DNA of 64,000 nucleotides from Riptortus pedestris (GCA_019009955.1 CM032233.1:18462501-18526500), one strand, 5' to 3'. Positions 21,781-34,904 are shown, numbered from the stretch's first letter. The notes: generated by a model from the letters alone, not told the origin. Numbers and translations are program-made.

Positions 21781-22210
21781 TATGGGGTAGTCTATCTACC
21801 TAGTGTTAATCCATGGGGAAAGTTATCCTAATAGCAAAATTTTAATCTGTAATTACTTGATGTTCTTACTGAAATGTTGCTTTGTAAATCGGGAGTGGTA
21901 GATTGAAGGTAAGTTATTCTTGAGTGGTAACTGGCTTTATATTAATGAGGTGCCTGTTTATATAACACTCAAGTGGAGAACATCAATACTGACTGGTCCT
22001 TGTGTATTCTTCGTTCTCAACGACCAGATTTAAGTTCAAGTTCTACTACATAGTATTCTTAACCTTCCACCGGTCGCGCCCGTGTTTGACACACAAGTGG
22101 TCGCGCGTTGTAGAAAGTACAACACATCGTTTTTCGTCAATTATTGGCCATTTTTTAAATTAATAATATGGAACAAGGTATTTTAACTATTTATGAACAA
22201 AATAGATGTG

Positions 22211-22212
<2 letters not shown>

Positions 22213-22261
<49 letters not shown>
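22213..22261. repeat. (TA)n microsatellite inside piggyBac element
   Basis: A pure TA run between the left TIR and the 3' end of the transposase frame. Confidence 0.9.
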
Positions 22262-22264
<3 letters not shown>

Positions 22265-22367
22265 AAATAAATTTAAATTTCTTTTATTTTGAAAAGTAAG
22301 AAAAAAAAATAAATAAAAGAATATTTATTATTATACACCCTAATTGATTGTATTATATATATTATAT

Positions 22368-23036
22368 TTACAAATGATCCTCATTACAATTATTACAAAC
22401 AATTTTTTTTGTCGAATGTGATTTACACACAAAGTTCCGACACATACAACACGTCATTGTTGCGGAGCTGTTTTTTGACCTCCCACAAAGAGTACATGTC
22501 CCACGCTTTTTTTTTTCAGGAGGCCCCGTTGACGTTGAAGTTGAGGGTTGTGGATGTTGTAATTTTAGGAAAGCTTTTAGATCCAAAGTTTTCAAAAAAT
22601 GTCTCCGTAACATAGGTTTTTCATTTTCTTTTAGCATTGCATATATAATTTGAGAGTTTACGCCAGCAATATTTATAAGGGCAAAGAAAATTGATAAGGG
22701 CCACCTTCTTGTTGTTCTGGCTACACTATATGTTGCACATAGCTCATCCAGTGTGTCAACTCCACCTTTGGTCCTATTATAATCCAGAATGATTTCTGGC
22801 TTCCCACTTTCCGTGTCTACGTCTCCAGTATCATGCATCGTAGACATCAAAATGACCGCCTTATTTTTTTTTTTGGTCGCATCAGAATCACTTTCCTCAA
22901 AAGCCGGAGTTGATTGATTATTAGCATTTCTCTGATTTTCTTCATCTTCTAATTCTTGTAAAATTCTAGGGATGTCTTCAAGTTTTACAGGGCTCCACCT
23001 AATAAAATAATTCATAATGTGTAATATTCCACTCAT
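22368..23036 (-). pseudogene. piggyBac transposase, internally deleted (222 codons)
   Basis: The open frame runs from ATG 23036 to a stop at 22368. Residues about 18-45 (LEDIPRILQELEDEEN) look like the acidic N-terminal segment of piggyBac transposases. From about residue 53 it jumps to the region before the third catalytic residue: KNKAVILMSTMHD, then DYNRTKGGVDTLDELC with the conserved GGVD Asp, then RRWPLSIFFALINIAGVNSQ. The C-terminus is the Cys-rich domain: CTLCGR, CCMCRNFVCKSH, CNNC. Full-length relatives are near 600 residues; the first two catalytic Asp residues are gone, so it cannot catalyse transposition. The frame is nevertheless unbroken, so it is either young or conserved as a truncated protein. 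The tract before residue 13 ends in TTATTTTATTAG, which could instead be an intron acceptor, placing the true start upstream. Confidence 0.88.
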
Positions 23037-23398
23037 ACAAATTTAAAGTGACAAAAACAATTATATGTTTACTTAAATTGTGTAAAATCCAGCAAATGAA
23101 GATACACGATACGGAACAGGTTCGGAACGAGAGCGGTCGCGCGTTGTATTCTGTACAACAGTCAGACAAATACTGACAAAATTGTAAACAGACAAAATAC
23201 TAGGCAAAGCAAAAAAGTAAGGGAGGCAGAGATGGTTAGTAGAATAGTTTCCTGAGGAATAGGCGGAGCCAATTTCCTGAGAAGTTCACAGGAAGTGCGG
23301 TGCATTAGAAATAAGCCAGGCGTTGTACAAAATACAACGGCGCGACCTGTGGAAGGTTAACTTAAAATAACACTTAACCTTCCAAAATAACAAAATAA

Positions 23399-23836
23399 AG
23401 TCCATCACGCAGGGGCTGCGTAAACTAAGCAGATTTCCCACGTAAAGTTATACAATAGAGAAATCTCCATACGAGAGCCGAACAGTTACGGCAAATGGCC
23501 GAACTAGCTTTTGGCGGGAAATTCAGTCATCCGTTATCGGCCCACAATTAATAAAAACGCTAATATCTCGGTTAGTATTCAAGATAGAGAATAAATGTAT
23601 AGAACAATATTTGTAGAAAATTTAATTTGTAATAAGATTGGTTCTATATAATGTTTTGATCCGACGTATGGTAACGGAGATATTTCACATTTTCGAAAAT
23701 CCCCCTCTAAACCCCCCCCCTCCCACTGGATCGATTTCAGCCATTAACGAACATGATCTGTCTTTTAGCATAAAACGTTTAAATAATGAGCTTGGTAACG
23801 ATCAAACTAAAATTGCGACCGCTAGGACGTTAACAG

Positions 23837-23876
<40 letters not shown>

Positions 23877-23998
23877 GAACGGACCTCATTTTCGTCATCT
23901 CCTGGGTAGGATCGATGGACATTTGAAGAAAGTTTTCCAAAGTCGCGTCATGAGTACGACTTCAATAGCTGATCTCCCTTAAGGGAAATCTGCTAAAA
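23399..23998 (+). mobile_element. HINE copy with both termini
   Basis: It starts AGTCCATCACGCAGGGGCTG and ends CTCCCTTAAGGGAAATCTGC then TAAAA. (TA)n is at 23841-23871. About 400 bp of the body (the G-run block) is absent, giving a short version. The 5' part includes a stretch with GCCGAACAGTTACGGC also present in the copy at 39602. Confidence 0.85.
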
Positions 23999-24304
23999 GG
24001 CAATAACTTATTATATATGTAATTGACAATCATGGCTCCAATATACAAAAAAAAAATACAATCAGAAACGGCGTTGTATTTACAAACAGACCTAAAATAA
24101 TAGTACCGATATATCACCAAATTTCTAGCTTTTACGTCACCTTATTTAGGGATGTTAAGCTTATACAGAGCATATACAGCAGAGGAACTAAACCCGGAGT
24201 CAAAAATCTCAATAAGGGACACAATGTATTTCAGTAAATTCATTCAGTATCCTTTAAACAAATATTGAGTACAAAGATTCCAAATAATATGAATAACCAG
24301 TGCT
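23999..24304. other. No gene recognised
   Basis: AT-rich spacer between a HINE and a duplicated segment. Nothing recognisable. Confidence 0.4.
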
Positions 24305-24566
24305 TGATTTCATTAAAAAATCCATCAAAAATATTATATTTTTCTTGAACCCGACATTTACCATGCCCCCCCCCCTTCATATCCTAAACAATGACCAGTA
24401 GAAAAATTTTAGGATGTACTTTAAAAATAGAATAAACCATAAAGGTCATTAATAAACATCAAATATTTTTGAAGAAATATTTTTATTTGCTCTAATTTAG
24501 AGATTTGTGATTGAATTTGATTATTAATCTGTACAGAGCTAACTGATGATTTTACAAAAACAAAAA
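24305..24566 (+). repeat. Duplicated HINE-flanking segment (copy 2)
   Basis: Matches 1870-2190, including the C10 tract after TTTACCATG, and is also followed directly by a HINE 5' end. Confidence 0.75.
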
Positions 24567-24965
24567 GTCCGTCACGCGGGGGCTGCGTGAAATAAGCTGA
24601 CTTCCCACGTGGTTTTACAATAGAGATAAATCTACATAATGGTAACACTTAACACCACCGTGAATATTCAGTGAATAAATACAAACGGTAATGAGAAATG
24701 AACCAGTCAGTTTTAATAACCTCCCAACAGAATGCGTCTGAATTGTAAACATAAAGGTCAGCCTACCTCTTACAGCTGAACAGATAGATAAATATATTCT
24801 TCAACGGGAAAAAACAATTATTAAAATTTATCTGAATATAACCTATTAATTTTATTGAAAACTATTTACTCTATCTAGTACTGTAATTTATAATGGATTA
24901 GAATAATTTTTATCTCAATCACTCAAATTGTAGTAATCCAAGTACTAAAGACGGGGGGGGGGATC
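24567..24965 (+). mobile_element. HINE 5' half
   Basis: GTCCGTCACGCGGGGGCTGC through AACCTCCCAACAGAATGCG to a G10 run. It breaks off into the next repeat, which replaces the 3' half. Confidence 0.75.
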
Positions 24966-25545
24966 AACAAAACGTACTCAAGTTGAAGTATTTACAGTTT
25001 TACTCCAGGCTGATCAAACTTTCACACTCATATATGTGAATGGACCCAGTTTTCCTCATATAAATGGTAGGGCCGAAGGACCTTTGAAGAAATGTTTGAA
25101 ATTGTCTTGTTGAGTACAACCTCATTTGCTGATTTTGCTAAAGAAAAATCTACTAAAAGTCATTCTTTGCTTACGTGAACTGGTAGTTGAAGCCTATGTG
25201 GGATTTGTGGCGAGATATGAGGGTGGGCCCCAGGATGGGACAGCAACTACCGAATTACATGTGGACAATGACCTCCATTTTTCAGTTGAGTGCTTCTATT
25301 ATGAACACGTATTAGCCCTACAGCAGCCTAGGCACTTCATGCCCCTTTAAACAGCAGGGAGATGGCGAATGGTGGGTGGAGGGGTATCACTATATAAGTG
25401 TTAATGAACGTACTTCGAGTAATTAAATTTAGTAGTGAAATTTCAGTATTCGAATAGAGCACTTCAAAAAGACAGCATAAAACCATATAGTGACGTCACA
25501 ATAGTCATTAAAGAATTTTAACCATGGAATAGCTACAAAAGACCG
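24966..25545 (+). repeat. Repeat with diverged HINE-like 3' end (copy 1)
   Basis: Shared with 40816-41387. Positions 25040-25160 parallel the HINE 3' block (CCCAGTTTTCCTCATATAAA, then GAGTACAACCTCATTTGCTG, then AAAAATCTACTAAAA), so it is an old sister family. About 400 bp of unique sequence follow, including GGTGGGCCCCAGGATGGG and CCATATAGTGACGTCACAAT. The 74-codon frame at 25126 is not kept intact in the second copy. Confidence 0.7.
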
Positions 25546-25984
25546 TCACGTAGGTGCTGCGTTAACTAAGATTTCCCAGGTGCGTCACGTATTTTCATTT
25601 ATCTTTTAACGAAGGTACCACTTTAAAGTTAGTCGTTAAATAAACGTTTCAAACACATAATTTTTTTATTTTAGAAAGTTGAAACATAGTTAATGAAACA
25701 TGTAACAAGAACACTAATTAAAGCACAAGCTACATCACAAGCCACATATCTATCTATACTGGTCTCCACCATTTACATCTTCTTATATGTTGCCCTGACG
25801 GCGTATATTGTTTCTGTTTCCCTACATCACTTCCGGCAGGTTATCCTGCGGTTACCTCTACAGCTATTCGAGACACATGTTATTATTATTGTTCCGGCGC
25901 ACTTCCGCCACAATCCCAAAACGAAAATGTTCAATGAAAACTATATTTGGTATTTAAATTTTTAAGATAATAATTAAGATTTGA
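25546..25984 (+). mobile_element. HINE 5' end followed by unrelated sequence
   Basis: GACCGTCACGTAGGTGCTGC then GATTTCCCAGGTGCG is a HINE-type 5' end. From about 25640 to 25910 the sequence is unlike other HINEs (a 90-codon frame without motifs). HINE-like text (AAAACGAAAATGTTCAATGA) resumes at 25918. Confidence 0.5.
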
Positions 25985-27454
25985 CGTTTTTGATTCGACA
26001 ATATTTATTTAATCAATACCATACTTGATTTATGACTGTTTCATTGTATATTAAAGATCATATTCGTTAATGACTGAAATTGGATCAGGATAAGGGGGGG
26101 GGAGGTAATAGGAAGGTGGAATTCGAAAATTCAAATACATCCTTTATTATGAGTCGTAAAATGTTATAGAACCAACCATGTTAAACTATTGATGTTCTAC
26201 AATTGCTGTTCTATACATTTTCTCGTAATCATGTATTAAGCAAGTCATTCACGCTTTTTGTTTTCAGCCCTTCTTTTTGTGTGCCGCACCTTCTACCCAT
26301 CGTGTTTTCTTTTTCTTTACATTAATAGAGAATATGCAGTGAGATGAGATCACAAATGTGTTATACCATCACGTAGGGAATCTGCTTAGTTTACACAACC
26401 TACGTGACGTACTTTTTTAGTTTTCAGCCTTCGATAAACACCCACTCCTACTAATGTCACATTAACAATAAGCTGTTACACTATGAAGAACTTTATTTGA
26501 AGCCTAAATACCAAATATAGAACTTTTTGTTTCGAGATAAGTGCAACGTGGGAAATCTGCTTAGTTAACTCAGCCCCTGCGTGACGTACTTTTTTAACTT
26601 AGAAATACACAATATATTGTGAGATAAGATAATCAGTGAGTCATCTAGCGCATGAGAAATCTATTTATTTTATGCAGTCCCTTTGTAATGGACTTTTTTT
26701 AAGTATTACGTACTGTTTTTATGGACTAGAAAAAGTTGGTTACATTTTACATGGCCAATATTGATGCGAATTTAATTTTAATTTGAGTCCACTGTAAATT
26801 CCCACTCCACTAATACGGGTTTCACTTGGAGCACACGATCGACTAAATAAACATCTCATTTCAAGCTTAAATATAAAGTCTGGTTTACATAGAAAATTCG
26901 AAATATCTCCTTTGTTATAAGACGGATCGAACAATTGTATATAACTAGTCTTGTAGAAAATTTAATTTCCAATAAATGTTGAATACATTGTTCTACATTT
27001 AGAATATTTGCCATTTTTAGTATTGAGTAATAAACCCTCAAATCTTCTCATATAATATGAACGGTATCATTATATGTTCTATTCCAAGGTTAAATATGCA
27101 ATATTGTTTTCAATGTACTCTCATTATGTGAGATATCCTAAAACATGCTCTCTCCTCAATTAAGATTTTACAATCTAGACTAAATAATTCTTTTTGTATG
27201 AATACCATACTTGACATTGGACCGTTTTATGCAAAAATAAAGATGATATCTCCTAATGGCTTGAATGGGACCAAGATTAGGTGTGGAGAGGAATTAGAAG
27301 GGAGGAAAACCAAAAATTCGTAATATCTCAGTTATTAAGAATCAGATCAATAAATAGTATATACTATTTATTGGTTATATAACCAGTCAAATTGAAAACT
27401 TAATTTCTTATAAATGCTGTTTTTCTTCTGAATCTCTGACAATAACAGAGATAT
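25985..27454 (-). mobile_element. Cluster of inverted HINE fragments
   Basis: Three reversed 5' ends follow each other: about 26370-26420 (TCTGCTTAGTTTACACAACC), 26545-26597 (CTGCTTAGTTAACTCAGCCC) and 26640-26697 (decayed). They are separated by short body fragments, as expected from repeated insertion at or beside earlier ends. The part 25985-26410 parallels the inverted HINE at 12450-13535 and shows the empty site of its LTR (near 26165). From 26700 to 27454 further body fragments lack termini. Confidence 0.6.
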
Positions 27455-28931
27455 TTGAATCCCCCACTCCTATTCATGCGATTTTCACTTTGAGAAACTG
27501 AGTCTCTAAACATCTCATATCCAGTTGGTATTTCGACTCATATGCAGTTGATATTTCGGGTTTTCGTTGGTTTCTTAGTGCGGAAGAATACAGAGAACAG
27601 CTTTTTATTTCAGTATGTGGGAAATCTGCTTAGTTAACTCACCCCCTGCGTGTCAGAATTTTAATTTTTGTATTTTCTGTTTCAGATTTCAAGCTAAATC
27701 CCTAAAACCTCATGCCCATTTTAAATCTATTTTACATAGGGTTTATACTAAGTGAGAAATATAATGAGAGTTTACGTTATTTCTGCTATATATTTTTCAA
27801 CACGTGGAAAATCTACTAAGTTATCACAGCTCCTCAGAGAAGGAATTGTTTCTTTTTTTTTTATTTTTTTTTTTCATTTCATAAGTCATCATACACATAA
27901 TTTACTTTAAAATCTTCAGTTTCATATTAATCAACGTTATTGTTTCTTTGAATGAAGGCCTGTTTACTGAAACAAAGTAGCTAGGGGAGTTGAAGGGTTA
28001 GAGCTCCTAATAGGCTTTCTAGGACTAGGGAGATTAGAGCGACAACTATGAGCGGAGACTAAGGTCTGTAGTTAAGACTACTAAAATAAAATCTCATTTC
28101 CAGAGAGCATAATTGTCTTCAACTATATTTTTGTCAATTCGTCTATATATTGAATAACATACATTATTTTTTATATTAAAGTTTGGTACATATCGTAATT
28201 GCATGTCAAATTAGTTAATTAAAGCAAAATTCCAATGTTTTATAGTAACTTCTCGAGATGGCCAAAGCAATAGACGAGTACTATAAATATATTGAATCTC
28301 GATTTCGTTATCGAGGTGGTCCGGTGTGCCCCAGCGTCATGAAATCTTGCATTATAAAAAAAAGACAACAAAATATTAAAAAAAGAAAAAAAAAACCATC
28401 CGACATATACAGACGGGTCTACGCTTGAGGGCACAGCTTTGACCACTTTTTTGCTGGATACACTCTATTTACAGTGAAGAGGTAGTAATATTTGTATTTT
28501 TAATTTAAGTACCTTTTGTTTATAACCCCTTACCTACCCTCCTTCACTGGACTGATGAAGTTGGTAGATCATAGATATTTTGCAATATTGCATCCATATG
28601 AGTATTTTTTGGAATTATATATTATAAAAAAATGAAATTAATTATTTAGAAGGATGAAAAAAAATCATGATAAATAACAGGGCACTGATACAACCATATG
28701 TATATGATTTTATAATCTCTTCTCTGTTAATTCCTAAATTCAATGAGCACGTAGGGTCGATCAGTCTCTGTGTGCTAATCCCTGCCTTGGTAAGCCATAG
28801 ATTGCATTTCTCGTATAGCTGATATACTGTAAATTAGAAAACTCACTAGCGATACCTATTGAAGTTTATTAGAAGATTTAGTACCTAATGTTGACGTTAG
28901 ATGGCATATAGCTGCACTTTTCGCTGCTGCC
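27455..28931. repeat. Leader unit U, copy II
   Basis: Collinear with 14144-15475 and 41840-43302. It begins in a reversed HINE 5' end (GGGAAATCTGCTTAGTTAAC at about 27610), contains a second diverged one at about 27800, and ends GATGGCATATAGCTGCACTT. It joins the satellite array after a SINE insertion. There is no conserved coding frame. Confidence 0.85.
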
Positions 28932-29174
28932 AAAAATTAAAGAAAGGGGCTCGGGTTGGCCGTGCGGGTTAGGGTGTTGGCCTAATCTCGCATGGCAGAC
29001 CTTGAGTGGCGGGTTCGAATCCTGCCCTGGGCAGTAGAAATTTATTTAATGACGGCCTCATTAAATAAACTCCTTAGGCCCACTCTGGCTAGAAAAGGAT
29101 GGTAACTTGTAGATAACCCGTACCGATTAGCCTAGTTGCATAAAGTAGACGTAAAACAAAAAAAATTAAAGAAA
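28932..29174 (+). mobile_element. tRNA-derived SINE, best preserved copy
   Basis: The 215-bp insert 28946-29160 is flanked by AAAAATTAAAGAAA (28932-28945 and 29161-29174). The empty site is preserved at 43303-43316 in the paralogous junction. The head carries an A-box-like TTGGCCGTGCGGGTTAGGG and a perfect B box GGTTCGAATCC, so it derives from a tRNA and should be read by RNA polymerase III. The tRNA-unrelated part includes TAGAAAAGGATGGTAACTTG and ends in an A-rich tail. A LINE must have supplied the reverse transcriptase; the partner is unknown. Confidence 0.92.
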
Positions 29175-32100
29175 AATGGAAGATAACATCTATTTATAAA
29201 ATAGTTCATCTTTTCAATACTATAAAAATTTCTGATAACAAGATATTATATTTGGATAATATTCAATGATTTCTCATAAAAATTTGAAAAATTAAATACA
29301 GTGATACAAATTGTAGTACTCGTCGAATAGAAATAAAAGCATATCTCAAGACATTATTTTTTAATTCATATTTCTTTGACCTCAGATGAACAATACAATG
29401 CAAGATAATTTACAGGAGAAAAAAAAATTAAGATTCAGGAGAGTTTATTTTTTTTCCAGAAATGTCTTTCATGTATATCTAATGAAAAAACTGTAACCTC
29501 TTTGTTATATATTTCGAGACAATTTATACTTCGTAAAGAATAGATTTTATGAATACATACAATAATTATTAGATGTTTATTTTGCACTTAATTACAACAT
29601 TGTTAAACGCTCTTTAGAAGACAGATTCAGTAGGCTTTCATTACAGATGAAAAATCAAAGAATAATTAAATGTGACGTCTATAAATTCTATAGTTTATTT
29701 ATTTAATAATATTATTATTTGATATTTATATTACACTATATTATAGCAATGTTTCGACATCCTTTTGAAGACTGAGATTCAGGAGCCCTTTTTTTAGCGA
29801 TGAGAAATAAAAGAATAATGGAAGGTTACATTTATAAGTCCTATAGCTCATTTTTTTTAATAATAAAAAAATTGTTGTTAACCAGATTTTATATTGGGAC
29901 CATTTCTATTGATTTCTACTAAATTTTAAAAAATGAAATGCTGTGAAGAAAAATATAAACGCTGATGAAAATAAAAGCATATCTTAAAGAAATAATATTT
30001 TTATCCATATTTCACAGACCTCAGTTGAACAATACCTCTTGAAATAAATTACAGAAGAATAAAACCAATTATGATTAAGTGTAGTGTATATTTTTCCAAA
30101 ATTTTCCTGCCTGGATTCAAATTAAAATTTTAAACCGATTTGTCTTTTTATTTCAAAACTACTCGTACTTCCAAAAGACTACATTTTTAAAGTAACCACT
30201 AAAAATATTAGATATTTAAATTATACTTAATTATAGCGATGTTCCAATCCCGTTTCAAAAGTTGAGCAAAAGTAGCTTTTTTTTTTGGCATAAAAATTAA
30301 AGAAACCTTGAGGTTGATATCCGTTGATACTAAAGTTCATTTTTTCAATGTTATAAAACTTTCTGGTAACTTGTTATTATATTTCAGCCATCTCTTATGA
30401 CCTCTATTTTTTTTGAAAAATGAAATGGAGTGATTAAAACTGGAGAAGCTGTCGAAGAGAAATAAAAGCATATGTTATAAAAATTTATTTTTATTCATAT
30501 TTATCTGACCTAAGATGAACAATACATTGTGAAATAAATCACAGGAGAGCAAACAATTAATATTTAGTATAGTGTATACTTTTCACAAATTTTACTCGCA
30601 CGTATATCCAATGAAAACATTTTAAACTCTTTGTCATACATTTCGAGACTATTTATACATCCTAAAGAATAGATTTAATGAATAAATACAAAAATTATTA
30701 GGTATTTATATTACTCTTATTTACAGCAATTTGTATCACCTTTTTTGAAGACAGATTCAACAGACCTTTTTTTACAGATGAAAAATCAAAGAAAAATTGA
30801 AGGTGACATCTATAAATCCTAAAGTTCATTTTTTTAATAATATAGAATTTTGTGACAACAAGATATTATATTTGGACCATTTCCAATGACTTCTCCTGTA
30901 CTTTCAAAAATGAAATGCAGTGATACTAATTGAAGAAACCGTCGAACAGAAATAAAAGCATATATTAAGAAATTATTTTTTAATTCATATTTCTTTGACC
31001 TCAGATGAACAATTGCACAATAAATTACAGGAGAAAAAACAATTGAGATTCAGGATAGTTTATATATTTTCCAGAAATTTCTTTCATGTATATCTGATGA
31101 AAAAACTAAAACCTATTTGTCATACTTTTCGAGACTATTTATACTTCCTAAAGAATAGATTTTAAGAATAAATACAATAATTATTAGGTATTTATATTAC
31201 TCTTAATTACAGCAATATTTAACACCTTTTTAAGAAAGATTCAGTAGGCCTTTTTTACAGATGAAAATCAAAGAAAAATTGAAGGTGACGTCTTTAAATC
31301 CTATATTTCATTTTTTTAATAATATAGAATTTTCTGACAACAAGATGTTATATTTGGACCATTTCCAATGACTTCTCCTGTACTTTCAAAAATGAAATGC
31401 AGTGAAAAAATTAGAAAAAGCTGATGTTAATGAATGAAAGCCAATCTTAAGAAGTTATTTTTTAATTCATATTTCTTTGACCTCAGATGAAATATACATT
31501 GCTAAATAAATTACAGCAAAAAAAACAATTAAGATTCTGGATAGTTTATAATTTTCCAGAAATTTCTTTAATGTATATCTGAAGAAAAAACTAAAACCTA
31601 TTTGTCATACATTTCGAGACTATTTATACTTCCTAAAGAATAGATTTTAAGAATAAATACAATAATAATTAGGTATTTATATTACTCTTAATTACAGCAA
31701 TGTTTAACACCTTTTTGAAGACAGATTCAGTAGGTCTTTTTTACAGATGAAAAATCAAAGAAAAATTGAAGATGACGTCTATAAATCCTAAAGTTCATTT
31801 TTTTTAATAATATAGAATTTTCTGACAACAAGATATTATATTTTGACCGTTTCCAATGATTTCTCGTAAATTAAAAAAATGAAACAAAGTGAAAAAATAT
31901 GAAAAAGCAGATGTTAATGAATAAAAGCCAATCATAAGAAGTTATTTTTTAATTCATATTTCTTTGACCTCAGATGAAATATACATTGCTAAATAAATTA
32001 CAGCAAAAAAAACAATTAAGATTCTGGATAGTTTATATTTTTCAAAAAATTTCTTTAATGTATATCTGAAGAAAAAAATAAAACATATTTGTCATACATT

Positions 32101-34870
32101 TCAAGACTATTTATACTTCCTTAAGAATAGATTTTAAGAATAAATACAATAATTATTAGGTATTTATATTACTCTTAATTACAGCAATATTTAACACCTT
32201 TTTAAGAAAGATTCAGTAGGCCTTTTTTACAGATGAAAATCAAAGAAAAATTGAAGGTGACGTCTATAAATCCTACAGTTCATTTTTTTATAATATAGAA
32301 TTTTCTGACAATAGATATGTTTGGACCATTTCCAATGACTTCTCCTGTACTTCCAAAAATGAAATGCAGTGATACTAATTGTAGAAACCGTCGAAAAGAA
32401 ATAAAAGCATATCTTAAGAAATTATTTTTTAATTCATATTTCTTTGACCTCAGATGAACAATACATTCCAAATAAATTAAAGGAGAAACTACAATTAAGA
32501 TTCAGGATAGTTTATATTTTTCCAGAAATTTCTTTCATGTATATCTGATAAAAGAACTAAAACCTATTTGTCATACATTTCAAGACTATTTATACTTCCT
32601 AAAGAATAGATTTTAAGAATAAATACAATAATAATTAGGTATTTATATTACTCTTAGTCACAGCAATGATTAACAACTTTTTGAAAACAGATTTAGTAGG
32701 TCTTTTTTACAGATGAAAATCAAAGAAAAATTGAAGGTGACATCTATAAATCCTAAAGTACATTTTTTTTTAATAATATAGAATTTTCTGACAACAAGAT
32801 ATTATTTTTGGACCGTTTCCAATGATTTTTCGTAAATTAAAAAAATGAAACACAGTGAAAAAATATGAAAAAGCTGATGTTAATGAATAAAAACCTATCT
32901 TAAGAAGTTATTTTTTAATTCATATTTCTTTGCCCTCAGATGAAATATACATTGCTAAATAAATTACAGCAAAAAAACAATTAAGATTCTGGATAGTTTA
33001 TATTTTTCAAGAAATTTCTTTAATGTATATCGGAAGAAAAAAATAAAACATATTTGTCATACATTTCAAGATTATTTATACTTCCTAAAGAATAGATTTT
33101 AAGTATATATACAATAATTATTAGGTATTTATATTACTCTTAATTACAGCAATATTTAACACCTTTTTAAGAAAGATTCAGTAGGCATTTTTTACAGATG
33201 AAAATCAAAGAAAAATTGAAGGTTACGTCTATAAATCCAAATGTTCATTATTTTAATAATATAGAATTTTTTGACAATAGATATTACATTTGGAACGTTT
33301 CCAATGATTTCTCGTATATTTAAAACATGAAACACAGTGGAAAAAATTGAAAAAGCTGATGTTAATAAATAAAAGCATATCTTAAGAAATTATTTTTTAA
33401 TCCATATATCTTTGACCTCAGATGAACAATACATTGCTCAATAATCTGCAGGTGGAAAAACATTTAAGATTCAGGATAGTTTATATTTTTCCAGAAATTT
33501 CATTCATGTATATCTGATGAAAAAACTAAAACCTATTTGTCATACATTTCGAGCCTATTTATACTTCCTAAAGAATAGATTTTAAGAATAAATTCAATAA
33601 TTATTTGATATTTATATTGCACTAAATACAGCAATTTTTAAGTCCCTTTTGAAGATAGATTCAGTAGGTCTTTTCTACAGATGAAAATCAAAGAAAAATT
33701 GAATGTGACGTCTATAAATCCTAATGTTCATTTATTTAATAATATAGAATTTCCTGAAAACATGATATTATAGTTGGACAAATTCAAATGATTTCTCGTA
33801 AATTAAAAAAAATGAAACACAGTGAAGAAAAAATTGAAAAAGTTATGAAAATAAATAAAAGCATATCTAAAGAAATTATTTCTAATTTATATTTCTTTGA
33901 CCTCAGATGAACAATTTATTTCAAAATAAATTTAAGGAGATAAAACAATGAGGATTCAGGATAGTTTATATTATTCCAGAAATTTCTTTCATGTATATCT
34001 GATGAAAAAAGTGATACAAATTGTAGAAACCGTCGAAATAAATAAAAGCATATCTTAAGAATTTATTTTTTAATTCATATTTCTTTGACCTCAGATGAAC
34101 AATACATTGCTCAATAAATTACTGGAGGAAACACATTTAATATTCAGGATAGTTTATATTTTTCCAGAAATTTCTTTCATGTATATCTGATGAAAAATGT
34201 AAAACCTATTTGTCATACATTGCGAGAATACTTATACTTCCTAATGAATAGATTTTAAGAATAAATACAATAATTATTAGGTATTTATTTTACACTTAAT
34301 TACTGCAATGCTTAACACTGTTTTGAAGACAAATTCATTAGACCATTTCTACTGGTTAAAAATCGAAGGTGACATCTGTAAATTCTATAATTCATTTTTC
34401 AATATTATGAAACTGTTATTATATTTGGACCATTTCTAATGATTTCTCCTATATTTTCAAAAATGAAATGAAGTGGTAAATATTTTAGAAGCCATCGAAT
34501 AGAAAAAAAAGTATATCTTATAAATATATTTTTTGCCAGAATACCAACTCAGAATTCATTTTTTAAATATTATAAAACTTTCTGATAACAAGTTATTACA
34601 TTTATACTATTTCTAATGATTTCTCCTAAATTTTCAAAAATTAAGTGCAGTGATAAAATTTGAAGACTATCGAATAGAATAACAGGCATATATTAAGTAA
34701 TTTTTATTTATTCATATTTGTCTGACCTCATATGACCAATACATTGTGAAGTAAATCATAGGAGAAACAAACATTTAAGATTTAGTGAAGTGTCAAGTTT
34801 TCAGAAATTTACTCGCATCTAAATCTGATTAAAAAAACTATTTGTCATATATTTCATGACTATTCATCGA
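29175..34870. repeat. Tandem satellite array II (~485-bp monomer, about 12 units)
   Basis: TTTGACCTCAGATGAACAAT or a close variant recurs at about 29387, 30016, 30507, 30997, 31477, 31968, 32449, 32933, 33415, 33898, 34087 and 34724. Most steps are 480-491. Variants alternate: units at 31477, 31968 and 32933 read GATGAAATATACATTGCTAA, and the text AAATAAAACATATTTGTCAT recurs 966 bp apart (32067, 33033), so a dimeric higher-order repeat has formed. Each unit also has TTACAGCAAT and CTTCCTAAAGAATAGATTTT boxes. No open frame is conserved. The array ends in ATTTCATGACTATTCATCGA just before module C. Confidence 0.9.
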
Positions 34871-34904
34871 CACGATGTATATAACTAATTTACTTTAGTA
34901 GAAA

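Larger units (their letters stand above)
22059..23360 (-). mobile_element. piggyBac-like element with intact TIRs and TTAA duplication
   Basis: TTAA at 22059-22062 and 23357-23360 flanks 1294 bp. The termini are CCTTCCACCGGTCGCGCC on the left and, inverted, CCTTCCACAGGTCGCGCC on the right (17 of 18 identical). Subterminal boxes GGTCGCGCGTTGTA occur at about 22091 and 23133, and palindromic GTTGTA...TACAAC boxes sit near both ends. Inside is a shortened transposase frame (minus strand) and a (TA)n tract at 22213-22261. Intact ends suggest it could be mobilised in trans by a full-length relative, which is not in this window. Confidence 0.92.

Noticed and set aside
28946..29030. Possible functional tRNA gene (A and B boxes)
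   Set aside because: It is the head of a SINE with a tRNA-unrelated body, A-rich tail, target duplication and several sister copies; no cloverleaf acceptor pairing was evident.
29175..34870. Regularly spaced repeats resembling a CRISPR array
   Set aside because: The ~485-bp units are repeated over their full length and there are no short direct repeats with unique spacers. The genome appears eukaryotic.
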